Shown here: positions 56,859 to 64,000 of the stretch, one piece after another
Layout: each line of letters begins with the position of its first letter
How positions within the stretch are numbered: the stretch's first letter is position 1
DNA from: Niallia sp. Man26
GTDB taxonomy: Bacteria; Bacillota; Bacilli; Bacillales; Cytobacillaceae
Reading direction: 5' to 3'
Assembly: GCF_022049065.2 (NCBI RefSeq)
Contig: NZ_CP095744.1
Location: 1-64,000, forward strand
Length of the DNA stretch: 64,000 nt
Notes under the pieces: generated by a model
Database searches by the model: none
Seen by the model: only the letters and a program-made list of their open reading frames with translations
What the model was told of the DNA's origin: nothing
Translations under genes and position numbers: made by a program

Positions 56859-57515
56859 ATGACTGCTGACTTTTTAGCACCTGTTATATTATCAATTGAA
56901 ATTGCAGCTGTTTCAACATTATTTGTCATTGTATTTGGAATAATATTCGGGAAACTGATGGCAGGCAGAAAATTTAAGGGAAAAGTATTAGTTGATACAA
57001 TTTTACTTTTACCTTTAGTACTGCCTCCAACGGTGGTAGGTTTTTTATTAATTATTATTTTTGGCCGGAACAGCCATGCAGGTCAATTTATCGAATGGGT
57101 TTTTAATCAGCCGATAATGTTTACTTGGTGGGCAGCAGTGATTGCTTCTACAGTTGTTGCATTTCCTCTTATGTATCAGTCATCCAGAACAGGCTTTGAA
57201 GCGATTGATGCAGATATAGAAAATGCAGCACGTGTGGATGGAGCCGGTGAATTACGTTTAATGATGTTTATTTCCATTCCGCTCGCCTTAAAGTCAATTG
57301 TGTCTGGAGCAATCTTGAGCTTTGCAAGAGCATTAGGGGAATTCGGAGCAACCTTAATGTTTGCAGGCAATATCCCAGGAAAAACACAAACAATCCCAAC
57401 AGCTATCTATGTTGCTATTGATTCAGGCAATATGGACATGGCTTGGCTGTGGGTAACGAGTATAATAGTTATTTCGTTTTTTATGTTGGCAGTTGTATAT
57501 TTTATAAGGTCTTAA
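56859..57515 (+). CDS. modB: Molybdate ABC transporter permease
   Basis: A 218-residue permease with five to six membrane helices and the EAA-loop region ENAARVDGAGELRLMMFISIPLALKSI. The MALGEFGAT-like segment ARALGEFGATLMFAGNIPGKTQTIPTAIY is characteristic of ModB (shown in two parts around residues 155-180). It starts five bases after modA. No modC ATPase follows; B. subtilis yvgLM has the same lack, so another ATPase should serve it. Confidence 0.94.
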   Translation: MTADFLAPVILSIEIAAVSTLFVIVFGIIFGKLMAGRKFKGKVLVDTILLLPLVLPPTVVGFLLIIIFGRNSHAGQFIEWVFNQPIMFTWWAAVIASTVVAFPLMYQSSRTGFEAIDADIENAARVDGAGELRLMMFISIPLALKSIVSGAILSFARALGEFGATLMFAGNIPGKTQTIPTAIYVAIDSGNMDMAWLWVTSIIVISFFMLAVVYFIRS

Positions 57516-57595
57516 AGGATATATCGCCCTTATTTGTACTTAAGCGTAATTAACCTCGGCAGCATATAATAAACAAACTGTAAGGAGGAATTATT

Positions 57596-57811
57596 ATGCA
57601 TCCGAGTATTATTACTGGGTTAAATGGTGGTGCACTTTATCAAAACTTTCCGAATCCATCATATGGAGCTTGGAATCAAAAGCTGCTTGGAGTCACACCA
57701 TATCACTATATGTTAGGAGGGCAACAATATAATATTGCTCCAAGACCTCCAGGGGCACATCCTTTTTTTCCTTATTTAGGACCAAATTTGCCGGTAACAT
57801 TTAGAAGATAA
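57596..57811 (+). CDS. Small Gly/Pro/Tyr-rich protein, possibly spore-related
   Basis: A 71-residue protein with the composition of small spore-coat proteins (Tyr, Pro, Gly, Asn rich; for example YHYMLGGQQYNIAPRPPG). The RBS AAGGAGG is strong. It is monocistronic with a clear terminator. The coat link is inferred only from composition. Confidence 0.65.
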   Translation: MHPSIITGLNGGALYQNFPNPSYGAWNQKLLGVTPYHYMLGGQQYNIAPRPPGAHPFFPYLGPNLPVTFRR

Positions 57812-57815
57812 TTTT

Positions 57816-57846
57816 AACCAGTTAGTATAAACTAACTGGTTTTTTC
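57816..57846 (+). terminator. Terminator
   Basis: Stem AACCAGTTAGT / ACTAACTGGTT followed by TTTTTC. Confidence 0.85.
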
Positions 57847-57949
57847 TTTAATTTGTCTATTAATCTTTTATTTTTATTGAATTTTATGTATAATAATGCA
57901 TATAAAACGGACGTAAGAAGCTATTCTTTAAGTTGAAAGAAGTGTTTAT

Positions 57950-58585
57950 GTGAGTTTGTATTTTGCTTATGTAATGGTGGGACTTGCTATTGCAATGCCA
58001 GTAGGTGCAATTACAGTTGAAATGACAAAGCAAGGTTTGAAAAATGGTTTTATGCATGGCTGGGCAGTTGGTATTGGCGGAATGACAGTTGATCTGATCT
58101 TAATATTTGCCCTGTATTTTGGATTAGCAAAAGTTTTGGCGATTCCTTTTATTCAAATGCCATTATGGATAGTCGGGGCGATTTTCTTATTCTTTCTAGC
58201 CTATGATTCCATAAAAAATGCCGATAAAGATATAACAATGGCAGGGGAGAAAGCTAATAAATCACTTTTCAAAACATATCGTAATGGTCTGCTTGTAGCT
58301 GTTTCTCCTGGGAATTTAGTGTTTTGGATTTCGGTATTTGGAGCTGTTTTAGCAGATTCATATGAAGGCAGTGATTCAAACAGCTTTATTATTGTAGCGC
58401 TAGGAATTATCTCAGGCATTTTATTACACGATATTGGCTTACTGACAATTGTGTCTTTCACCAGAAAAATAATGAACCGCCAAATGATTAAATGGACTTC
58501 CATCATTGCAGGCATTTTATTATTTGGATTTGGGTTTTATTTCTTATATGAATTCTACATAGGTATTCAGTCGCTTTTTTCTTAA
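57950..58585 (+). CDS. LysE family transporter
   Basis: A 211-residue membrane protein with six helices. Near the N-terminus GLAIAMPVGAITVEMTKQGLKNG is the LysE-type signature, and VAVSPGNLVFWISVFG lies in the middle. It should export amino acids or related metabolites. The GTG start has AAGAAGTG upstream. It is a single gene ended at 58602. Confidence 0.88.
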   Translation: MSLYFAYVMVGLAIAMPVGAITVEMTKQGLKNGFMHGWAVGIGGMTVDLILIFALYFGLAKVLAIPFIQMPLWIVGAIFLFFLAYDSIKNADKDITMAGEKANKSLFKTYRNGLLVAVSPGNLVFWISVFGAVLADSYEGSDSNSFIIVALGIISGILLHDIGLLTIVSFTRKIMNRQMIKWTSIIAGILLFGFGFYFLYEFYIGIQSLFS

Positions 58586-58601
58586 AAGGTAATGTAAAGG
58601 T

Positions 58602-58636
58602 AAAGACAGCTGCTAACAATTGCAGCTGTCTTTTTC
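58602..58636 (+). terminator. Terminator
   Basis: Stem AAAGACAGCTGC / GCAGCTGTCTTT followed by TTTC. Confidence 0.86.
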
Positions 58637-58835
58637 ATGCTTATTTGTCATTTTTAGATTTTAACGTAAATAAAGATATAGGGAAAGTGTTATTAAGATG
58701 TACTTTGAGAGTTTTAGGCAATGATTTAAGAGAATTATGATAACGCTTTTTTTCGATTTAGAGGATAATTTTAATAAGGTAGTTGAAATGCTATTGACTA
58801 AAAAGATGTTCTTTATAAAAAAGAGGGGGATACAC

Positions 58836-59435
58836 GTGAAAAAGACATTATATTTAATGAGACATGGTCAAACATTGTTTAATTTACGAAAAAAAGTACA
58901 AGGCTGGTGTGATTCACCGCTAACAGAATTGGGGATTAAGCAAGCAGAGGCTGCTGCAGCTTATTTTAAAGAGCAAAATATTGTCTTCGATCAAGCTTAT
59001 TGCTCCACCTCAGAAAGAGCAAGTGACACATTAGAGATTATTACAGATTTACCATATACAAGATTAAAAGGGTTAAAGGAATGGAATTTTGGGACATTTG
59101 AAGGAGAAAGTGAAGATTTAAATCCGCCTTTGCCTTACAATGATTTCTTTGTACAGTACGGAGGAGAAGACCAGAAGGAAGTACAGCAAAGAATGGCTGA
59201 GACATGTCAAAAAATAATGGAAGAAGATAATGAAGTAGTGTTGGCAGTATCCCATGGGGGAGCATGCCGAAACTTTATGAGAGTTTGGGAACATACAAGC
59301 ACGATCAATCAGCTACAGAAAATTGGAAATTGCTGCATCATGAAGTTTGAATATGAAAACAAAGAATTTAAACTAGTGGGAATTATCAACCAGAACGTTA
59401 GTGATGTAAAAGGTGAATTACCAGTTGTTTCTTAA
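58836..59435 (+). CDS. Histidine phosphatase family protein
   Basis: A 199-residue phosphoglycerate-mutase-like enzyme. The catalytic histidine is in LMRHGQTLFN and the second in AVSHGGACRNF. The GTG at 58836 follows AGAGGGGG; an earlier ATG would add a stretch without similarity. It probably dephosphorylates a small metabolite. A terminator follows at 59445. Confidence 0.9.
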   Translation: MKKTLYLMRHGQTLFNLRKKVQGWCDSPLTELGIKQAEAAAAYFKEQNIVFDQAYCSTSERASDTLEIITDLPYTRLKGLKEWNFGTFEGESEDLNPPLPYNDFFVQYGGEDQKEVQQRMAETCQKIMEEDNEVVLAVSHGGACRNFMRVWEHTSTINQLQKIGNCCIMKFEYENKEFKLVGIINQNVSDVKGELPVVS

Positions 59436-59444
59436 ATTCATGTG

Positions 59445-59473
59445 AAGACACCCTGTAGTTGGGTGTCTTTTTT
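59445..59473 (+). terminator. Terminator
   Basis: Stem AAGACACCC / GGGTGTCTT followed by TTTTTT. Confidence 0.86.
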
Positions 59474-60109
59474 GTTTTGAAAAAATTATTGCGTATGGTG
59501 GTAGTATCATTAGGAACCATCCACAGCTCTATATGACTTATTTATCAGTGAACTGCAAAAAACAGAAAAAGAGATATAAGAACTCCTGTGATGTCAGGGG
59601 TTGTATTTATATTTCAAGGTTACTATAAAGGAATGCCCTCATACTGTCTACATTACACAAGCTGCCTTAAAGGGAACTATGGGAACAGAAATATTAGCTT
59701 GAAAGAAAAAATAATATATTATCAGTAATATCAGGTCATGGTAGGTTCATATTTGTGTGAACTTTAGGTAAATACTCACCTTAGTATAAGTTTTAATAAA
59801 TACCAATTATATGTTAAAGTCGAATTATAAATTAGAGTAGGAGGAGGTTCAAATGGACATATATCTTATCAGTACATAGTGTCACCGCCCCTCCCTGACG
59901 ATATGTCAAAAATTAAATTCCTGTTCAAGGAATACAATGAACCATTTAAAAGAAAACCAACCAGCCTTGAATTTGTCATTACTGTAGCTGAGTAATTATT
60001 AAAATTTCATTTTAGTTAGCTCTTTATTAATGATGAAGTGACTGATTTTCTTTATATTAAAAAGGATTTTAAAGAATTACTAACATGTCAGAGGCAAGGA
60101 GGATGTGAT
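59474..60109. other. Long intergenic stretch with a possible gene remnant
   Basis: About 630 bases without a supported gene. A hairpin-like AACTCCTG / CAGGGGTT lies near 59580-59603. Around 59834-59994 a GGAGGAGG and an ATG precede a frame that stops after eight codons, while the next frame reads ISYQYIVSPPLPDDMSKIKF and on to EFVITVAE without a start, suggesting a decayed small gene. Confidence 0.45.
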
Positions 60110-60808
60110 ATGAGACATATTTTAGGTGGGTATTATATTATTTCCTCATCAGAACGGCCTGAATATTTAGATAAAGAAGTTATTCCAGAGCTAATATACT
60201 CAGCGAGTGAATGTCTATGTGATATTCATCCTGATATAAATATCTTATGGGCTAGTTCTAAAAAGAGCAAAAAAGAATATAGTGAAAAACTGCGAATATC
60301 TGAAAATACTTACTATCATTTAGAAGCAGAGGTTGAAGAAATGTTTGAATTAGGTGAAATTACTTATCCAAATCTATTTACAACTGTGGCTGTTGCTAGA
60401 AAATATAAACAGAAATATTTGAGTAATTTACAGAATACCAAAATTTTTGGTATTGGTTTGCCAGAAGGATTGGTACATGAGTTTATTGCAGAAGAAGAAT
60501 CTGAAACTAAACCGGAAGAAAACCAATATGTACTAGAAAAGAAGCTTTTAAATAAGAATTTGATGTCAAAAGCAGATTGTAAGATGTTGGGCTATGAAAT
60601 CCTTGGATTCGAAAGTGGGAAATTTCACTCCTATTTGTGCAACGGACTGGAAAAGGATTTTAAAGAGAACTTTAGATTTACTTTAAATGAAAATGGCTTT
60701 ATCAGCTCTTTAGAAGAAGCAATCAGCTATTGTCATTATTGTAATGATGAGGAAGTAGAAACCGAACCAGTTTTGTGGCTGCCTTGGGCAATATATGAAT
60801 ATAGATAA
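60110..60808 (+). CDS. Protein of unknown function
   Basis: A 232-residue soluble protein. The ATG at 60110 (MRHILGGYYIISSSERPEYL) follows AAGGAGG; a GTG 24 codons earlier is less supported. It is acidic, has several cysteines (ASECLCDIHPD; CHYC near the end) and no membrane segment. I recognise no family. It is isolated between intergenic stretches, and a decayed small frame precedes it. Confidence 0.72.
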   Translation: MRHILGGYYIISSSERPEYLDKEVIPELIYSASECLCDIHPDINILWASSKKSKKEYSEKLRISENTYYHLEAEVEEMFELGEITYPNLFTTVAVARKYKQKYLSNLQNTKIFGIGLPEGLVHEFIAEEESETKPEENQYVLEKKLLNKNLMSKADCKMLGYEILGFESGKFHSYLCNGLEKDFKENFRFTLNENGFISSLEEAISYCHYCNDEEVETEPVLWLPWAIYEYR

Positions 60809-60962
60809 CTACCACTTATAGAAAAATTGCTGAATCTATGAGGACCTTTTTAAATCAAGGTAGACATGTAATGTTGTTAATAAGCAAATAATGAATCCCC
60901 GAAATATTTGAAAAAACTTCTTGATAAAGTATGTTCATAAGTTGTTAAGATGACTGTGCAAT

Positions 60963-60995
60963 AAGGAACCTTAGAATAATATTTTAAGGTTCCTT
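60963..60995. terminator. Bidirectional terminator
   Basis: Stem AAGGAACCTTA / TAAGGTTCCTT between convergent genes. Confidence 0.85.
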
Positions 60996-61019
60996 CTAAC
61001 TTTATATGGGGAACAGGAG

Positions 61020-61469
61020 TTAATGTTTATGGGCCCAATACATAGGCGCTTTTTCACCTAATGTCCCGCTTACTGCGCCGCCTTCTTTCCGCCAGTATTC
61101 AAGCCCGCCGATCAATTCTTTAACTTTAAATCCTAATTTGGACAGTTTAGCACATGCTCTTGTTGCACCATTGCAAGCTGGTCCCCAACAATAAACTACG
61201 ATTAGTTTATCTTTAGGTAGTGTACCAACAGTACGATCAGATATTTTATTTCCTGGAAAAGAAATAGCCTCCGTAATATGACATTCTTCATAAGCCAATT
61301 CATCTCTAACATCAATAACAGTCAGGCCTTGGTATCCCTTTTTCAAATCAATTAATAAATCAGCAACATCTGCCTCAAAGGATAGTTTTTTCATAAAATG
61401 AGCATAGGCTGCTTCTGGTTCACTTGGCTGAATGTCCAATGTTAATGAATATCTAGGTTCTTTTTTCAA
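61020..61469 (-). CDS. Rhodanese-like domain protein
   Basis: A 149-residue single-domain rhodanese. The active-site loop is CWGPACN (about residue 95), with the domain start LTVIDVRDELAYEECHITEAISFPG and the end LIGGLEYWRKEGG. It probably transfers sulfur or relays persulfide signals. RBS AAGGAGG. It is divergent from a LysR gene across an intergenic region with repeated TGATAG/CTATCA half-sites, so LysR control is likely. Confidence 0.9.
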   Translation of the reverse strand: MKKEPRYSLTLDIQPSEPEAAYAHFMKKLSFEADVADLLIDLKKGYQGLTVIDVRDELAYEECHITEAISFPGNKISDRTVGTLPKDKLIVVYCWGPACNGATRACAKLSKLGFKVKELIGGLEYWRKEGGAVSGTLGEKAPMYWAHKH

Positions 61470-61528
61470 AATAATTCCTCCTTAGTTGATTTCTTCTTCA
61501 GTATAAATGGAAAAAGTATTCGCTGATC

Positions 61529-61566
61529 TGATAGTTATTGATTTATACTATCAATAATACTGATAG
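61529..61566. promoter_or_regulatory. LysR-type binding half-sites in divergent region
   Basis: Half-sites TGATAG (61529), CTATCA (61548) and TGATAG (61561) form overlapping inverted pairs, as in regions where a LysR protein controls itself and the divergent gene. Confidence 0.6.
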
Positions 61567-61581
61567 TTAGGGTGTGAGAAG

Positions 61582-62463
61582 ATGGAGCTGTTATACTTCA
61601 AAACATTTATTCAAGTTGTGAAAAGCGGCAATTATACACGCGCTGCGTATGTATTGGACTATGCACAATCAAGTGTTACAACTCATATTCAAAAGCTGGA
61701 GGCACTTTATGGGGGAACGCGCTTATTAGAAAGACATGGGAAATTAATGAAATTAACTCCATCAGGTGAGCTTCTTTATAGCTATGCAGAGAAAATGCTC
61801 GCATTATTTGATGAATCACAGCAAAGATTACAAAACCAAGAAGTAAAAACGATAAGAATTGGGTCGATTGAATCGTTAGCAATTTATGAACTGCCCGCAA
61901 TATTATCCGAATTTAAAAAGCAGTATCCTGATGTAAAAGTGCAAATCATTCCTGATACAGAAGCAGTAATAATTGAAAAAATTTATAATAAAGAACTAGA
62001 TTTTGGACTAATAATTGATAAACCATTTGTGTCAGAAAGAATCAACAGTCTCTCTATTGAAAAACAAAAAATGAAAGTCGTATTACCTCATGATCATATT
62101 TATACAGGAAAGTCATTATTTACGTTGGAAGACTTTAAGGATGAAACAGTTATTCTAACAGAAGAAGGCTGTACATACAGAGCTTATATATTGAATCAGT
62201 TACAAAAAAATCATATTGAATTTACCTTATCTATGGAGCTAAGCAGCATTGAAACAATCAAAAAAGCGGTTCAGAATAAATGGGGAATCGGCTTCTTGCC
62301 TGAGTTTAGTATGGAAGACCATGATCAAGTTACCGGGATTCCTTTTCAGGATGAAAATTTCCATTTTTACAGCCAATTACTTTATCGGAAAAGCAGCTCT
62401 GACATTCCTGTCTATCAATACTTCATAAATCTCTTTGCAAAAAAGTCTAGGTTTCCTCAATAA
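61582..62463 (+). CDS. LysR family transcriptional regulator
   Basis: A 293-residue regulator. The N-terminal helix-turn-helix (SGNYTRAAYVLDYAQSSVTTHIQKLE) is followed by a substrate-binding-type effector domain from about 88 (IRIGSIESLAIYELPAIL). It is complete, unlike the LysR gene at 49 kb. It is divergent from the rhodanese gene, its probable target. A terminator at 62477 follows. Confidence 0.93.
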   Translation: MELLYFKTFIQVVKSGNYTRAAYVLDYAQSSVTTHIQKLEALYGGTRLLERHGKLMKLTPSGELLYSYAEKMLALFDESQQRLQNQEVKTIRIGSIESLAIYELPAILSEFKKQYPDVKVQIIPDTEAVIIEKIYNKELDFGLIIDKPFVSERINSLSIEKQKMKVVLPHDHIYTGKSLFTLEDFKDETVILTEEGCTYRAYILNQLQKNHIEFTLSMELSSIETIKKAVQNKWGIGFLPEFSMEDHDQVTGIPFQDENFHFYSQLLYRKSSSDIPVYQYFINLFAKKSRFPQ

Positions 62464-62476
62464 AGTTTTTTTGAAA

Positions 62477-62531
62477 CTTCCATGATTTAATAACCGTATT
62501 ACTAGCACCTAATCATGGAGGATGTTTTTTT
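62477..62531 (+). terminator. Terminator of the LysR gene
   Basis: Stem CTTCCATGATT / AATCATGGAGG with a 23-base loop, followed by TTTTTTTTATT. Confidence 0.72.
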
Positions 62532-62728
62532 ATTATAGGTAATGTTACAGTCGGCTGGGGAATAATGTTATGTTAACTGCAAATTATGCTGCATTATCTT
62601 ACACTTCTAAAATATTCCTGTTATCTTGATGCTTTAAGGATGTTTGGCCTCATTTTATATAGCGCAGTTCAAAAACTTAAATAAGAAATATTAACAATAA
62701 CTTGTTGAAATGGATTAGGAGGGAGTAT

Positions 62729-62908
62729 ATGAAATTATTAAGTGCTGTTATATCGCTTTGCTGCAGTTTTTGGATGATTATTTATTTATACGGATTGAAA
62801 GAAGTGAGTTCTGCAAAATATAATTCTATTTTTCAAATACTGCCATTAGTGTTAATTGCGATAGCCATTTACTGTTTCTATGCCTATGGAAGGGAAAAGG
62901 AGAAGTGA
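62729..62908 (+). CDS. Small two-span membrane protein
   Basis: A 59-residue protein with two hydrophobic segments (AVISLCCSFWMIIYLYG; IFQILPLVLIAIAIYCFYAYG) and a charged C-terminal end. The ATG at 62729 follows AGGAGGGAG. Function unknown. Confidence 0.65.
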   Translation: MKLLSAVISLCCSFWMIIYLYGLKEVSSAKYNSIFQILPLVLIAIAIYCFYAYGREKEK

Positions 62909-63006
62909 ATCTATATGAAGGTTGGTATAGGTGGTCCGAAGATTTACATTAAGACTATTTTCTTGAGAATAAAGAACATACTTTCTTTAGGAGAAAGGAA
63001 ACTTAC

Positions 63007-63318
63007 ATGAGTAAACACTGCTGTGAAATGATGACAGGGCAAATTAATTATAAAGGTGAATTTCATACAAACGAATCAGATTGTCCAGACATTTTAGTAA
63101 GTTATCATGAAAAATTTGATGAATATGGCTTAATTATCCATGATGGAGGAAGTTCGAGTATACAAATATTTTTCTGTCCGTGGTGCGGTACAAAATTACC
63201 AGAATCAAAAAGTGACTTATGGTTTGATACATTAGCACAATTAGGGTTTGACGATCCAGTGGAGCAAAATATTCCAAAGGAATTTCATACAAATAAGTGG
63301 TATACAAAAGGTAAATGA
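63007..63318 (+). CDS. Zinc-binding DUF6980-like protein
   Basis: A 103-residue protein. HCCEMM near the N-terminus and CPWCGTKLP near residue 57 form a likely zinc site. The layout matches a small family I know as DUF6980 and is seen as a single gene with AGGAGAAAGG upstream. Function unknown. Confidence 0.75.
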   Translation: MSKHCCEMMTGQINYKGEFHTNESDCPDILVSYHEKFDEYGLIIHDGGSSSIQIFFCPWCGTKLPESKSDLWFDTLAQLGFDDPVEQNIPKEFHTNKWYTKGK

Positions 63319-63649
63319 GAGATTTTATGTTTACGGAGTATAGAGACTTATCGAATAAACGGAATAGTTCTGCAAATTGATTCACATAATTAACATCTTT
63401 TGGTAATATGAAGTAGAGATGTAAAGAAAGGGGAATCTATACTGCACATGTGGACTTTGTAATGATTATCTAATTGATAGAGTAGTAACGAAAGTTTATA
63501 AGTCTGTCTGTAATCATTTTCGGGATTCATGGTGTGGACAATAGAAACTCCCGTTTTCAAAGCAGATACTTTTCTAATCTGCTTTTATTTATGAGTAAAA
63601 AACATCGCTATTGTCACATTCATAAATACCCTAATGGGGGGTTTTTTTA
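63319..63649. other. Intergenic stretch
   Basis: About 330 bases. It contains a Cys-rich open frame without a start codon (about 63428-63544), a terminator-like hairpin (AAAGCAGAT / ATCTGCTTT, 63559-63585) and the promoter of the next gene. Confidence 0.5.
63559..63590 (+). terminator. Terminator
   Basis: Stem AAAGCAGAT / ATCTGCTTT followed by a T-rich run. Confidence 0.72.
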
Positions 63650-64000
63650 ATGACAAATCAATTTGAAAAGGAAGAAATATTAACAGGCGGTAACATTTCC
63701 AATGTCTATCGTGCAGGAGATACTGTTCGCCGTGAACTAAAAAAAGAAAGCAGCAAAATTCATAAATTATTAAACCATTTAGAAAATAAAGGGTTTGAAT
63801 ATGCTCCAAAGTTATTAGGCATAGACGACAAAGGTCGAGAGGTTTTAACATTTATTGAAGGAGAAGCGGGAAAATATCCTTTGAAAGAGTATATGTGGTC
63901 TAATAGTGTTTTAGCAGAGATAGCAAAAATGCTTCGTCAATATCATGATGCTGTCAGTGATTTTCCGATAACAGATGAATGGGTTCCTATGGTTAATACT
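63650..64000 (+). CDS. Aminoglycoside phosphotransferase-like protein, 5' part
   Basis: The first 117 residues of a gene cut by the window end. TGGNISNVYRAGDTVRRELK is the N-lobe start seen in the APH family, with the KSSKIHKLL-type helix replaced by SSKIHKLLNHLENKGF and then YAPKLLGIDDKGREVLTFIEGE. The catalytic loop (HxD) lies beyond the window. It has GGGGGG before the ATG. It may phosphorylate an antibiotic or a metabolite such as choline or a sugar; resistance is not implied. Confidence 0.85.
   Translation, partial: MTNQFEKEEILTGGNISNVYRAGDTVRRELKKESSKIHKLLNHLENKGFEYAPKLLGIDDKGREVLTFIEGEAGKYPLKEYMWSNSVLAEIAKMLRQYHDAVSDFPITDEWVPMVNT

Noticed and set aside
57516..57595. A modC ATPase or fragment after modB
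   Set aside because: Only 80 bases separate modB from the next small gene and no Walker motifs are seen in any frame.
63428..63544. Cys-rich open frame (CTCGLCNDYL ... DSWCGQ) before the aminoglycoside phosphotransferase-like gene
   Set aside because: No start codon or RBS in frame after the upstream stop; may be a remnant but not supportable as a gene.

Overview
The window looks like chromosomal DNA of a low-GC, endospore-forming Bacillaceae (Bacillus, Niallia or a close genus). Support: strong AAGGAGG-type ribosome sites with frequent GTG/TTG starts, factor-independent terminators, a T-box leader, an RsbR pair, HutP control of histidine catabolism, paiA, AzlCD, a Crh/HPr-like protein and small spore-type peptides. 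No rRNA, tRNA, CRISPR array, prophage or plasmid functions were seen.

Layout. 1-8.1 kb: glucuronide catabolism (GH2 beta-glucuronidase, two AraC regulators, a DUF2264 protein, a GH88 unsaturated glucuronyl hydrolase), with small genes and a NUDIX hydrolase between. 8.1-12 kb: a DUF2089/SHOCT-like trio, a HIT-like protein, a small spore-type peptide and two RsbR-like STAS proteins. 12-17 kb: a beta-glucoside PTS with its 6-phospho-beta-glucosidase, then a membrane diguanylate cyclase. 17-20 kb: T-box-controlled argS and unknown small genes. 20-25 kb: exported GH3 and GH30 glycosidases. 25-30 kb: nitroreductase, the AzlCD exporter with a TrmB regulator, a MerR regulator and a GNAT enzyme. 30-38 kb: the hut operon.

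38-40 kb: a decayed ftsW/rodA-like gene interrupted by a TnpB-only IS200/IS605-family element. 40-48 kb: TerC protein, a secreted beta-propeller, YczE-like protein and PaiA, a two-subunit DMT exporter with ArsR regulator, and LysE with AraC. 47-55 kb: alcohol dehydrogenase, a frameshifted LysR next to an MFS pump, a degenerate HPr-like protein, a saccharopine-dehydrogenase-like enzyme, a frameshifted CBO0543 gene, a lipoprotein and an RBBP9-type hydrolase. 55-57.5 kb: molybdate uptake (HTH-PBP regulator, modA, modB, no modC). 57.5-64 kb: small genes, a LysE exporter, a histidine phosphatase, rhodanese/LysR, and the start of an aminoglycoside-phosphotransferase-like gene cut by the window edge.

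Most interesting points: (i) the hut operon lacks formiminoglutamase and instead carries a HutF-like deiminase plus an M20 carbamoylase-type amidohydrolase, implying an alternative end to histidine breakdown; (ii) an HPr/Crh-like protein has lost both phosphorylation sites; (iii) an apparently intact TnpB nuclease with a candidate omega-RNA sits in a dead cell-shape gene whose reconstruction gives the insertion junction; (iv) several unusually clear operators, notably three 12-bp boxes at exact 15-bp spacing before the nitroreductase gene. Two other genes carry single small frameshifts, which may be real or sequencing errors.
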